Assembly (NCBI GenBank): GCA_020062205.1
Contig: JAGUWT010000143.1
Coordinates: 1-24,216, forward strand
Length of the DNA: 24,216 nucleotides
DNA from: Thermodesulfovibrionales bacterium
GTDB lineage: Bacteria; Nitrospirota; Thermodesulfovibrionia; Thermodesulfovibrionales; SM23-35
Reading direction: 5' to 3'
Made by a program: the position numbers and the translations under genes. Under the pieces are notes generated by a model. That model searched no databases and had not been told where the DNA came from. It was given only the letters and a program-made list of their open reading frames with translations. Shown in pieces: positions 6,451 to 14,213 of this stretch; the first letter of the stretch is position 1; every line of letters starts with the position of its first letter.

Positions 6451-6753
6451 ATGAAGGCAGAGCTTACATTACCACCTGAGTTAGTTGAGGCAATAGCCGA
6501 GAAGATTATCGAGAAGCTAAAGCCTCTCATTGCCGGTAATGGTAAGCATGTAGAAGATATTATCTTCACACCTGAAACCCTCGCTCAATATCTTAAGGTT
6601 GATACATCATGGGTTTATAAGCAGGTATCCAGTAAGACCGTACCGTATTTTAAAAATGGTAAATATGTTAGGTTTAAGAAATCATCAATTGATAGATGGA
6701 TTCAATCCAGAGAAAAACAACCTGTTCCGCATTTTGAAGAGTTAACAAAGTGA
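6451..6753 (+). CDS. Excisionase-like helix-turn-helix protein
   Basis: A 100-residue protein. The N-terminal 35 residues form a helix (PPELVEAIAEKIIEKLKPLI). After FTPETLAQYLKVDTSWVYKQ comes VPYFKNGKYVRFKKSSIDRW, the winged MerR-like fold of the HTH_17/excisionase family, with the tryptophan that usually ends this domain. Such proteins bend DNA at attachment sites or regulate the integrase. It sits two genes before the integrase, the usual place for Xis, and upstream of the separately promoted regulator. The ATG follows the broken small ORF by one base. AGGGAGA lies about a dozen bases upstream. Confidence 0.75.
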   Translation: MKAELTLPPELVEAIAEKIIEKLKPLIAGNGKHVEDIIFTPETLAQYLKVDTSWVYKQVSSKTVPYFKNGKYVRFKKSSIDRWIQSREKQPVPHFEELTK

Positions 6754-6771
6754 TTTTATCCTAAATTTATC

Positions 6772-6807
6772 TTGACAATATGCTTAAAGTATATTATACT
6801 TTTCCCA
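6772..6807 (+). promoter_or_regulatory. Leaderless promoter with palindromic operator
   Basis: Consensus TTGACA (6772-6777), a 17-bp spacer and TATACT (6795-6800). The predicted start base, seven after the -10, is the A of the ATG at 6807, so the message would be leaderless. A perfect 7-bp palindrome AAGTATA-T-TATACTT (6787-6801) covers the -10 and is a natural operator for the HTH protein encoded here. Confidence 0.8.
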
Positions 6808-7013
6808 TGAAGGACTGGACACCTGAAGAAATTAGAGACTTCAGGAAAACCTATAAGCTGACCAGAAGGGCATTAGGTGAGCTTACAGGTGTATTAGTGG
6901 CAACAGTTTATAAATGGGAAAGGGGGTTGATAACACCGAGCAAAACATCAAAGCTACTTCTATCAAGGGTTGCAGAGGATTTTAAAAAGAAAACGAAAAA
7001 GAAAGGGAGTTGA
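6807..7013 (+). CDS. XRE-like HTH regulator
   Basis: A 68-residue protein starting MKDWTPEEIRDFRKTYKLTR, followed by RALGELTGVLVATVYKWERG: a helix-turn-helix of the XRE/HigA type with the typical YKWERG recognition end and a basic tail (KKKTKKKGS). An in-frame ATG at 6780 lies between the -35 and -10 boxes and cannot be transcribed, so 6807 is the start. It most likely represses its own promoter through the palindrome at the -10 and so sets integrase expression, because the integrase begins three bases after its stop. A role as lysogeny-type repressor is inference. Confidence 0.75.
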   Translation: MKDWTPEEIRDFRKTYKLTRRALGELTGVLVATVYKWERGLITPSKTSKLLLSRVAEDFKKKTKKKGS

Positions 7014-7016
7014 ACG

Positions 7017-8093
7017 GTGGCTAAAAGGATGCGAGGACTCTACAAAAGAGGGCGTATCTGGTGGGTCTGCTACAAAAGCATTGATGAAAGGGTTGTTAGA
7101 GTATCCACAGAGAAAGCCGATCATGATGAAGCAGTTGATTTTCTCTTGAAAAGAAAAGCAGAGGTAAAGGCAGGCATAGAACCAGAACATAAAAATATAA
7201 CCAATTATATCTTCAACGAACTTGTTGCAGAGTATATCAAATGGGCTGAAAGGCAAAAGTGTTTTAAAAGTAAAATCTATCTTATCAATCAATTAGCAGA
7301 AGCCTATGGAAGCCTACCACTAAGACGTTTCAATTCCATGCTTCTTGAACAGTACCAGACGGAGAGGTTAAACAAAGGCAACAAACCTGCTACTGCAAAC
7401 AGACTAATTGCCACAATATCCCATATGTTCACAAAGGCGGTTGAATGGGACATGGTGGAAGAAGAAATCCTGAAACGTATCAGGAAGGTTAAAATGCTTC
7501 CTGAGAATAACAAGCGGTTGCGGTATCTCTCAAAGGATGAATGTCAGACCTTAATTAAAACTTGCCAGGGCAATACAAAGGCAATAGTTATCACTGCCTT
7601 AAATACCGGCATGAGAAAAGGTGAAATTCTCTCTCTCAGATGGGATAATTTAGACCTGAAACATGGCTTTATCTTACTCAATCAAGACCAGACTAAGAAC
7701 TCTGAGAGAAGGGAAATCCCTATCAATGACACCCTGAGAGGCGTTTTACAGGGCATTACAAGAAGATTAGACATTCCCTATGTCTTCTACGATTCAATCA
7801 TTGGGAAGCCTTTTCAAGACGTTAAGCGGTCATTCAATACTGCATTGAGGAAGGCAGGGATAAAGGATTTTCACTTTCACGATCTGAGACATACCTTTGC
7901 AAGCCATTTAGTAATGGCAGGGATTGACCTTGTCACAGTTAAGGAGCTATTAGGCCATAAGACCCTAACCATGACATTAAGGTATGCTCACCTTGCACCT
8001 TCACACAAGGTTAAGGCGGTAGATGTGTTAGATAGAACTATAAACAAAAACTCTACTTCACATTTACTTCACAATTTAGCGATAAATGAGTAG
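7017..8093 (+). CDS. int: Tyrosine-type site-specific integrase
   Basis: A 358-residue recombinase with the full catalytic set: R200 (NTGMRKGE), K227, H288 and R291 (HDLRH), H314 (LLGHKT) and nucleophile Y323 (TLRYAHLAP). The N-terminal 50 residues (GLYKRGRIWWVCYK) form an arm-binding domain, and residues 60-150 a SAM-like core-binding domain. Start is GTG at 7017 with GGGAG eight bases upstream; an ATG at 7029 is a weaker option. It lies directly before attR and the tRNA-Ala gene it would target, and its 3' codons contain the right arm-type site. It performs integration into, and with the excisionase excision from, the tRNA 3' end. It looks intact. Confidence 0.95.
   Translation: MAKRMRGLYKRGRIWWVCYKSIDERVVRVSTEKADHDEAVDFLLKRKAEVKAGIEPEHKNITNYIFNELVAEYIKWAERQKCFKSKIYLINQLAEAYGSLPLRRFNSMLLEQYQTERLNKGNKPATANRLIATISHMFTKAVEWDMVEEEILKRIRKVKMLPENNKRLRYLSKDECQTLIKTCQGNTKAIVITALNTGMRKGEILSLRWDNLDLKHGFILLNQDQTKNSERREIPINDTLRGVLQGITRRLDIPYVFYDSIIGKPFQDVKRSFNTALRKAGIKDFHFHDLRHTFASHLVMAGIDLVTVKELLGHKTLTMTLRYAHLAPSHKVKAVDVLDRTINKNSTSHLLHNLAINE
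8051..8075. repeat. Right integrase arm-type site (25-bp repeat)
   Basis: Perfect copy of 428-452 in the same orientation, with two TACTTCACA units 11 bp apart, located inside the last codons of the integrase gene and 58 bases from attR. The coincidence of a repeat at both element ends and inside int supports a role in recombination. Confidence 0.7.
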
Positions 8094-8133
8094 TATGGAG
8101 AGGGCTTCAATGGCACGCAAAGCCTTGATTTTA

Positions 8134-8211
<78 letters not shown>

Positions 8212-8222
8212 AATGCTATTTC

Positions 8223-8250
8223 AGATCGCGGATTGCAGATTTGAGATTTT
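8223..8250. repeat. Heptamer array upstream of tRNA-Ala
   Basis: Four 7-base units in register: AGATCGC, GGATTGC, AGATTTG, AGATTTT. It lies between the tRNA gene and its likely promoter. Confidence 0.55.
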
Positions 8251-8253
8251 ATA

Positions 8254-8283
8254 AAATAACACATTTTAAACTCATGTTGTCAA
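8254..8283 (-). promoter_or_regulatory. Likely tRNA-Ala promoter
   Basis: On the minus strand, a consensus TTGACA (8283-8278) and TTATTT (8259-8254) are 18 bp apart. A start near 8247 would leave a leader of about 35 bases before the tRNA. Confidence 0.45.
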
Positions 8284-8304
8284 CTTGGTAAAGGTTAACA
8301 CCGG

Positions 8305-10053
8305 TTAAAGGCTTGGTCTGAATGCCTTTAGATTGAGCTGGAGGCATTTGCCGCCTTCCCACTCATTTATGAATGGAGTAAATACAGCATCAACGGTAGT
8401 TGAGACCTCAAGTCTGTCAAAAAATCTGGCCATATCAAATCCTATTGCCTCAATATATTGGGATCTCTGCCTGAGTTTCATCTTCAAATGATTGTTCCCC
8501 ACTATTCTCGGATAAAGGACTTCAAGCCTTTTTGATCCTAAGAAAGGTTCGGGATTACCAAACCCGAGAGGTTCGAGCATCTTGAGTTCTCTCGTGAGGT
8601 TGAAGTTTATATCAGAGAAGTCGACATCTGCATCTATTTCAAGCGTGGGGATAAAATCCTCCTCATCCAGGGTTTCGTTCACAATCCTGTTCATACATTC
8701 CTCAAAAGACGAAATGTTTTTTGACTTCAATTCTAATCCTGCAGCCTGCTTATGCCCGCCAAATCCTGTAAGGAATTCCGTACAGCCTGAAAGGGCCTTG
8801 TATATATCAACAGACGGGATGCTCCTTGCTGAACCTCTGGCGATGTCTCCTTCTATAGAAATAATGAATGTGGGACGATAAAAAGCCTCCGCAATTCTTG
8901 ATGCCACAATGCCAACGACTCCCTTATGCCATCCCTCTGAAGAAAGTACAATGGCAGAGCCTATATCCTTATTATTGAGCTGATATAGTGCTTCCTGATA
9001 AACCGCTTCCTCAATTTCCTGCCTCTTTGCATTGAGATTATCCAGCCAGGCTGACAGGTCATATGCTTTATCCTCAGAATCGGTAAGCAGAAGCTCAACG
9101 ACATTATTTGAATCAGAGATTCTGCCAGCAGCATTTATTCTGGGAATGATAGTAAACGATAACAGACCTGATCTCACCTCTCTTCCATTAATGCCGGCGA
9201 TCTTCTTCAATGCCTGCAATCCTTGTCTTGTCCCATTCTCTATTAACTTTAATCCCTCTTTTACAATAAGCCTGTTTTCACCTGTCATTGGTACAACATC
9301 AGCCATGGTACCAAGGGCAGCAAGGTCCAGAAAATCGTGAATCGTGAATCGTGAATCGTGAATCGTGGCTAATGCCTGTGCAAGTTTGAATGTCACGCCA
9401 GCACCAGAAAGAGTTGAGAGTTGAAAGTTAAAAGGTGAAAGTTTAGGATTAACAATAGCAATTGCATCAGGAAGCAAATAGTTGTCAGTTATTGGTTGTT
9501 GGTTGTCATTCTGAATGCTGAGTGCTGACTGCTGACTGCTGACTGCTGGCTCATGGTGGTCGGTTATAATGACATCTATCCCTTCTTTCTTAGAGAGGGC
9601 AACTGCCTCAAAAGATGTTATTCCACAGTCAACCGTTATAATAAGATTGGCGCCAATCTCTTTTGCCTTTTTTACCCCTACCAGGTTAAAACCGTAGCCA
9701 TGCTCCAACCTGTTTGGTATAAAGTAGTGGCTGTCTATCCCGAGCATCTTTAATGTCTTTAAAGCTATCGCTGTCGCTGAAAGCCCATCTGTATCGTAGT
9801 CGCCATGGACAAGTACCCGTTCACCATTTCTTGATGCTGCAAGGATTCTATCGACGGCTATCTTCATGCCTGGCATATCAAAAGGGTCAGAGAGTTGTGA
9901 TAGGTGAGGATTGAGGAAATAGCTTATCTCTTCAGGTGTCTTGATGCCTCTGTTGATGAGGATTTGAGCAAAAACATGAGATATGGATGATATTTTTGAT
10001 ACATAGTCTATATATTCAGGGTTGGTCCTGTTGACAAGCCAGCGCCTATTCAT
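8305..10053 (-). CDS. recJ: Single-stranded-DNA-specific exonuclease RecJ
   Basis: A 582-residue DHH/DHHA1 phosphoesterase that degrades single-stranded DNA 5' to 3' in recombination and mismatch repair. Motifs in order: DYDTDG (85-90), VDCGITS (141-147), DHH (165-167), GTMADVVP (about 248-255), IIPRINAAGR (302-311) and the DHHA1 motif GGHKQAAGL (432-440), then an OB-type C-terminus. Three stretches around residues 170-192, 205-216 and 229-241 are translated from 7-base tandem repeats and interrupt otherwise conserved sequence (DHHEP to LPDAIAIVNP; NPKL to GAGVTFKLAQAL; AQALA to FLDLAALG). All keep the frame and catalytic residues are intact, so the enzyme is probably active. Its start is followed upstream by a heptamer hairpin. 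Confidence 0.96.
   Translation of the reverse strand: MNRRWLVNRTNPEYIDYVSKISSISHVFAQILINRGIKTPEEISYFLNPHLSQLSDPFDMPGMKIAVDRILAASRNGERVLVHGDYDTDGLSATAIALKTLKMLGIDSHYFIPNRLEHGYGFNLVGVKKAKEIGANLIITVDCGITSFEAVALSKKEGIDVIITDHHEPAVSSQQSALSIQNDNQQPITDNYLLPDAIAIVNPKLSPFNFQLSTLSGAGVTFKLAQALATIHDSRFTIHDFLDLAALGTMADVVPMTGENRLIVKEGLKLIENGTRQGLQALKKIAGINGREVRSGLLSFTIIPRINAAGRISDSNNVVELLLTDSEDKAYDLSAWLDNLNAKRQEIEEAVYQEALYQLNNKDIGSAIVLSSEGWHKGVVGIVASRIAEAFYRPTFIISIEGDIARGSARSIPSVDIYKALSGCTEFLTGFGGHKQAAGLELKSKNISSFEECMNRIVNETLDEEDFIPTLEIDADVDFSDINFNLTRELKMLEPLGFGNPEPFLGSKRLEVLYPRIVGNNHLKMKLRQRSQYIEAIGFDMARFFDRLEVSTTVDAVFTPFINEWEGGKCLQLNLKAFRPSL
9334..9368. repeat. Heptamer array ATCGTGA inside recJ
   Basis: Five units in register, four of ATCGTGA and one ATCGTGG. 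On the recJ strand they encode the insert TIHDSRFTIHDF. Confidence 0.85.
9413..9447. repeat. Heptamer array GTTNAAA inside recJ
   Basis: Five units in register: GTTGAGA, GTTGAAA, GTTAAAA, GGTGAAA, GTTTAGG. On the recJ strand they encode PKLSPFNFQLSTLS or part of it. The unit order resembles the array at 19785-19812. Confidence 0.75.
9481..9546. repeat. Double heptamer array inside recJ
   Basis: Four units of the form GTTGTCA/GTTATTG/GTTGTTG/GTTGTCA (9481-9508) are followed after three bases by TGAATGC, TGAGTGC and three TGACTGC (9512-9546). Translated on the minus strand they give the polar insert AVSSQQSALSIQNDNQQPIT right after the DHHEP motif. Confidence 0.85.
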
Positions 10054-10061
10054 TTAACTAC

Positions 10062-10134
10062 CGTTAGGCGTAAGGGGTAAGGCGTTAAGGGAAAAGTCCT
10101 TTGTCTCCTTACGCTTCACGCCTGACGCCTCACG
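10062..10134. repeat. Inverted heptamer array (4+4 units) between secF and recJ
   Basis: Four units CGTTAGG, CGTAAGG, GGTAAGG, CGTTAAG (10062-10089) face four inverted units CCTTACG, CTTCACG, CCTGACG, CCTCACG (10107-10134) across 17 bases, so the transcript could fold into an imperfect stem of up to 28 bp. It fills nearly the whole gap. An element of the same build lies inside topA at 16051-16127. Confidence 0.8.
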
Positions 10135-11046
10135 TTATTTCTTTGCAAATGGCCTTTTGCCTCCCCACACGAGTACTATTGGACTTGCAACAAAAATCGA
10201 GGAATATGTACCGACGATAACACCCATTATCATGGCGAGTGAGAAATCGTGCAGGACTTCCCCGCCGAAGGAAAACAGTGCTATTGAAGTAAGGAGGACA
10301 GTTGTCGAGGTTATTATTGTCCTTGATAAGACCTCATTGATGCTGCTGTTCATAACGGTTTCAACATTTTCCCTCTGCTTTAGCTTCAGGTTTTCTCTTA
10401 TACGGTCAAATACAACCACTGTATCTGTCAGGGAATAACCGGCAATTGTGAGAAGGGCTGTGACGAGGATAAGGTTAATCTCTTTGCCCATGATATAGAA
10501 TAATCCGAGGACAGCAAGGACATCATGAAAGGTTGCAATGGTTGCCCCAACGCCAAAGTTGAACTGAAATCTAAAAGCAACATATATGAGTATCCCTATT
10601 ACTGCAATTGCAATTGCCTTTCCTGCATCTGCTCTCAGTTTTCCACCAACCTTCGGGCCTATCTCTGTGGTGGAGTCAACCACATATTTGTTATCCGGGA
10701 ATTTCTGACTCAGAATACCTGTTATTGTCTCTGATGCCTCTCCTAATTGGTGTCCACCCTTTTTCATTTTGATGAGTACTTTATTCACTGCTGGCAGATC
10801 CTGAAGGTCAAAATCCTTTAGCCCTCCGTTTTCGAGTGCAAGCCTTATAGTATGAAGTGCAACAGGTTTTTCAAACTTGAACTGAATAGCAGTTCCTCCT
10901 GCAAAATCTATCCCCAGGTTTGCTTTTCCTGTGCTTATCTGGATGATAGCTATTATGCCGAGAATCGAGAGGATTCCTGAAAAAGCAAAGGCTATATATC
11001 TCTTGCCGAGAAAATTTATATTCGGGTTTTTAATCAGCTCTATCAT
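10135..11046 (-). CDS. secF: Protein translocase subunit SecF
   Basis: A 303-residue inner-membrane protein of the SecDF complex, which uses the proton gradient to help SecYEG export proteins. The first membrane segment (about residues 18-36) is followed by GIDFAGGTAIQFKF, the typical SecF signature, a periplasmic domain of about 90 residues, and five C-terminal membrane segments with TIAGYSLTDTVVVFDRIREN and a glycine-rich last helix. Length is normal for the family. It follows secD by 24 bases and yajC beyond it on the same strand, the usual yajC-secD-secF order. No oddity in the coding sequence. Confidence 0.97.
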   Translation of the reverse strand: MIELIKNPNINFLGKRYIAFAFSGILSILGIIAIIQISTGKANLGIDFAGGTAIQFKFEKPVALHTIRLALENGGLKDFDLQDLPAVNKVLIKMKKGGHQLGEASETITGILSQKFPDNKYVVDSTTEIGPKVGGKLRADAGKAIAIAVIGILIYVAFRFQFNFGVGATIATFHDVLAVLGLFYIMGKEINLILVTALLTIAGYSLTDTVVVFDRIRENLKLKQRENVETVMNSSINEVLSRTIITSTTVLLTSIALFSFGGEVLHDFSLAMIMGVIVGTYSSIFVASPIVLVWGGKRPFAKK

Positions 11047-11070
11047 GCGCTCTCCTTACAAGTCATAAAC

Positions 11071-12693
11071 CTATATGCTCAGCTTCTTTACTTCACGTTG
11101 ACTGTTTATGAGATCAAAGATTGACTTTGTGCCAACAAGGGCTGTAAACAGATTTATCGCGACACCAAGGCTGAGCGTTACAGCAAATCCTTTTATCGGT
11201 CCTGTGCCGAATTGAAAGAGTACTGCTGCTGTTATCAGTGTGGTAACATGTGAGTCAAAGATTGTCCAGAATGCCTTGTCATAGCCTGAATCGACTGCTG
11301 CGCGTGGAGTCTTCCCTGCCCTTAGCTCATCCCTTATCCGCTCGAACATAAGGACATTCGAGTCAACAGCCATGCCGATAGCGAGGATAATACCTGCAAT
11401 TCCAGGCAGTGTGAGTGTCGCATTGAGCGATGCCATAGCACCGAGGAGGAGGAGGATATTTAAAAACAGTGCAAAGTCGGCGATCACCCCTGAAAGCTTG
11501 TAATAGAATACCATGAATACAACAACTGCTATTGTGCCAATGATCCCTGCCATCTTGCCAGCTTCAATAGAATCTCTTCCGAGGGACGGACCAACTGTCA
11601 CATTCTGGAGCATCTTCATAGGTGCAGGAAGCGCACCAGCCCTTAACACAATGCTAAGGTCTCTTGCTTCTTCCAAGGAGAAGTTACCGGTTATCTGGGC
11701 ATTCCCTCCCCCGATCTTCTCCTGTATGACAGGCGCTGAGTACACTGTATTATCAAGGATAATCGCAAGCCGCTTTTTCACATTTGCTCCTGTTATCTCT
11801 TCAAAGAGTTTCGCACCTGTGGCATTGAACGATAAGGACACATAGGGCTCATTGAACCTTGAGTCAATATTTACCTTTGCTTCACTCAGAAGGTCTCCTG
11901 TAATAACTGCCTGTTTTTTGAGAAGTATGGGTATCTTTCTCACAGCACCGGTTTCCCTGTTCACCTTTTTTTCAAAGAGCACCTCATCACCTTCAGGGAT
12001 CTTGTCAGCAAACTGTTTCAGAATATTCTCTTCTTCCCCGGGTGCTATTGATTGAGGGATTTCAGCAGCTACCTTGGCTTCGTCATCCACAAGCTTGAAT
12101 TCGAGCTGGGCAGTTTTGCCTATAAGGTCAATAGCCCGTTTCGGGTCTTTCACTCCGGGAAGCTGGACAACAATCTCATTTTCACCCTGCCTGTGGATTG
12201 TCGGCTCTGCAACACCAAACTGGTCTATTCTGTTACGAATCGTTTCGAGGGCCTGGTCTGCAGCAGAGTCTTTTATCCTGCGTGCTTCTTTTTCAGTGAG
12301 TTTGTATATAAGCCTATTTCCTGTTTCAATAGGTAGAAGCGTTGGATAGTTATCCTCAACCACTTTTCTTATCTCAGCACTTGATGGACTTACTGTGATA
12401 TTTAGCCCGTTTCTATTGACATCTGCCGATAGTTTTTTCTTTGCAAACAAGTCTCTTAATGTTGATGTATACCTGTCTGTGGTTATCTCAACTGCCTTGT
12501 CTCCCTCAACCTCAAATACAAGGTGCAATCCTCCCTGCAGGTCAAGTCCGAGTATTATGCCTTTATTCGGCATATTCTCCTTCCACCATTCAGGCATATA
12601 TTGAAAGGCGGGGGTGTTAGGAAGGAAAAAGACAACTGCTAAAATAACGGTTATACTTATGAGAATAAATCTCCAGAGGATTCTTTTCTTCAA
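11071..12693 (-). CDS. secD: Protein translocase subunit SecD
   Basis: A 540-residue RND-type membrane protein, partner of SecF. An N-terminal membrane helix (residues 8-25) precedes the signature GLDLQGGLHLVFEV, then the large periplasmic P1 domain with IRNRIDQFGVAEPTIHRQG and VVQLPGVKDPKRA, and after residue 370 five membrane helices containing GIILAIGMAVDSNVLMFERI, which holds the conserved aspartate of the proton path. Length is at the shorter, common end of the family. Its ATG lies 20 bases after the yajC stop, so one transcript is likely. It promotes late steps of protein export. Confidence 0.97.
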   Translation of the reverse strand: MKKRILWRFILISITVILAVVFFLPNTPAFQYMPEWWKENMPNKGIILGLDLQGGLHLVFEVEGDKAVEITTDRYTSTLRDLFAKKKLSADVNRNGLNITVSPSSAEIRKVVEDNYPTLLPIETGNRLIYKLTEKEARRIKDSAADQALETIRNRIDQFGVAEPTIHRQGENEIVVQLPGVKDPKRAIDLIGKTAQLEFKLVDDEAKVAAEIPQSIAPGEEENILKQFADKIPEGDEVLFEKKVNRETGAVRKIPILLKKQAVITGDLLSEAKVNIDSRFNEPYVSLSFNATGAKLFEEITGANVKKRLAIILDNTVYSAPVIQEKIGGGNAQITGNFSLEEARDLSIVLRAGALPAPMKMLQNVTVGPSLGRDSIEAGKMAGIIGTIAVVVFMVFYYKLSGVIADFALFLNILLLLGAMASLNATLTLPGIAGIILAIGMAVDSNVLMFERIRDELRAGKTPRAAVDSGYDKAFWTIFDSHVTTLITAAVLFQFGTGPIKGFAVTLSLGVAINLFTALVGTKSIFDLINSQREVKKLSI

Positions 12694-12712
12694 TCGAGAT
12701 TAAACCTTCCTC

Positions 12713-13060
12713 TCAGTCTTCCTCTGAAGACGGCCTGAGTGCAGCAACATATGACTTGCCAAATTTTACCTTTACATTTTCAGCAACCTTGACTGTCACG
12801 GTATTGGTACCTACAGCCTCAATAACACCGTAAGCACCACCAGATGTGATAATCTTATCCCCTTTTTTCAGATTTTCTATCATTTGTTTATGCTCTTTAG
12901 CCCTTTTCTGTTGTGGCCTTATGAGCAAGAAATAGAAGATGACAAATATAAGAGCAAGGGGAATAAGGCTTCCGAACAGTCCTCCAGCACCTTGACCTGA
13001 ACCTCCTTGCGGGCTCGGTCCCATTGCATATGCAATACCCACTAAATAATCAATTAGCAT
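12713..13060 (-). CDS. yajC: Preprotein translocase subunit YajC
   Basis: A 115-residue single-pass membrane protein that associates with SecDF. After a glycine-rich N-terminal stretch (PSPQGGSGQGAGGLFG) comes one membrane helix (about residues 32-48) and the family signature FLLIRPQQKRAKEH, then a small beta domain (GDKIITSGGAYGVIEAVGTN). A strong Shine-Dalgarno, GGAGG, precedes the ATG. It heads the yajC-secD-secF operon behind the promoter at 13086-13115. It is dispensable in other bacteria; the role here follows from the family. Confidence 0.95.
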   Translation of the reverse strand: MLIDYLVGIAYAMGPSPQGGSGQGAGGLFGSLIPLALIFVIFYFLLIRPQQKRAKEHKQMIENLKKGDKIITSGGAYGVIEAVGTNTVTVKVAENVKVKFGKSYVAALRPSSEED

Positions 13061-13085
13061 CTGACACCTCCAGAAAATTTTAAAT

Positions 13086-13115
13086 AATATAACCGCTTTA
13101 CTCTTGTTAATTCAA
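13086..13115 (-). promoter_or_regulatory. Likely promoter of yajC-secD-secF
   Basis: On the minus strand TTGAAT (13115-13110) and TATATT (13091-13086) are 18 bp apart, leaving about 20 bases to the ATG with GGAGG in between. A second TATAAT on the same strand near 13129 has no obvious -35. Confidence 0.5.
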
Positions 13116-13185
13116 CCATTCATTATACAATAATTTCACTTTTTACTTTGCTAACAGGGTTCATTTGTCTTAGAATACCTGAAGT

Positions 13186-13215
13186 GAAGCTCCCCGACTA
13201 AAAGTCGAAGCTTTC
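13186..13215. repeat. REP-like palindrome
   Basis: GAAGCTCCCCGACT (13186-13199) and AGTCGAAGCTTTC (13203-13215) form an imperfect hairpin just before the membrane-protein gene. It is a short palindrome of the type dispersed through this window. Confidence 0.5.
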
Positions 13216-13226
13216 AACCAGCATTC

Positions 13227-14213
13227 ATGCAAACAATGAGTTATATTGAAGCGATAAAAGAAGGGTTCAGGGTTGTTCATAAAAACTGGCAGCTTGTCCT
13301 TATCCAGTTTGCCATGGTACTTATTAATTTTATTGGATTCTTCATTATCGTTGGTATTCCTCTGGCAATTGCATTTATCATATTTGGCATTGACCTTACC
13401 GGTCTTTCAGATATCAAAGATATTTTCAGGACACTGAAAGGTCCTTCTGAGATTATAACAAGATATTTCGGACTTCTCCTTATCGTCATATTAAGTTTCC
13501 TGTTTTACATCATTGCAGCGGCACTGTTCGGTATGTATGTGTTCGGAGGTTCTGCTGGTATTATCGGGAAGACGATCGGAGACCGAACCTTGAGATTCAG
13601 TATGCACACATTTTTCCATGAGGCGAAAAGGCTTTTTACCAAAATATTCGGCTTTACCTCTGTAATAGGCGTTATCTTGATTGTGGCTGCCTTTGTGCTT
13701 GGCATCTTAGGTGGGAGCATCGCAGCATTAGTATCGTTTGCAAAAAGTCAGGATTCCACGCTTGCCCTCTTCTTCGGCACCTTTCTCTCTCTGATTCTGA
13801 CAATCATTGCACTTATCCTTATCTTTGGAACACTGTCTGTAACTTTGTACGGAGTTGCCGCACTCTTTTTTAAAGGCACAGGTCCTGTAAAATCACTCAG
13901 AGAGGCGATGCGGTATTTATTAAGACACCCTGCTGCACTCTGGCTTTACGCTATCCTGTTCGGAGGATACGTCTTTGCAAGTTTTTTCCTTATACTCCTC
14001 GGCTATTCCTTTCACCTCATACCTGTTATAGGGACGATCCTTTCCTTCCCCTATCAATTCATTTCTTATGTTTTTCAAACTTACCTTGGGCTGGTGATTA
14101 TCGCTATTACATTTACCTACTACTATGCGACAGAAATCCAAACAGAACCTATGATTGAAAGTCCTATCCCTCAAACTCCAGGGCAAGAGGAAACTACGAT
14201 ACAAGATTCCTGA
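13227..14213 (+). CDS. Polytopic membrane protein of unknown function
   Basis: A 328-residue protein with about six hydrophobic segments (residues roughly 22-50, 75-110, 140-172, 178-210, 236-262 and 270-298). An amphipathic start reads SYIEAIKEGFRVVHKNWQLV and the tail is acidic and polar (PIPQTPGQEETTIQDS). The first segment pattern, a helix ending in a conserved NW before a membrane span, is common in DUF-type proteins annotated as glycerophosphodiesterase membrane-domain-like; no catalytic residues are visible. Start is uncertain: ATG 13227 and ATG 13236 both lack a clear Shine-Dalgarno. It is divergent from yajC and its stop abuts the stop of the convergent gene with no spacer. Confidence 0.75.
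   Translation: MQTMSYIEAIKEGFRVVHKNWQLVLIQFAMVLINFIGFFIIVGIPLAIAFIIFGIDLTGLSDIKDIFRTLKGPSEIITRYFGLLLIVILSFLFYIIAAALFGMYVFGGSAGIIGKTIGDRTLRFSMHTFFHEAKRLFTKIFGFTSVIGVILIVAAFVLGILGGSIAALVSFAKSQDSTLALFFGTFLSLILTIIALILIFGTLSVTLYGVAALFFKGTGPVKSLREAMRYLLRHPAALWLYAILFGGYVFASFFLILLGYSFHLIPVIGTILSFPYQFISYVFQTYLGLVIIAITFTYYYATEIQTEPMIESPIPQTPGQEETTIQDS

Noticed and set aside
9334..9546. CRISPR-like array inside recJ.
   Set aside because: Units are 7 bp, contiguous and without spacers, so they are tandem heptamers and not CRISPR repeats.
10157..10734. Plus-strand open frames opposite secF.
   Set aside because: They lie antisense to a well-conserved gene, have no ribosome binding sites and no recognisable domain.
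12074..12349. Plus-strand frames opposite secD.
   Set aside because: They are shadows of the strongly conserved SecD coding sequence with no independent support.
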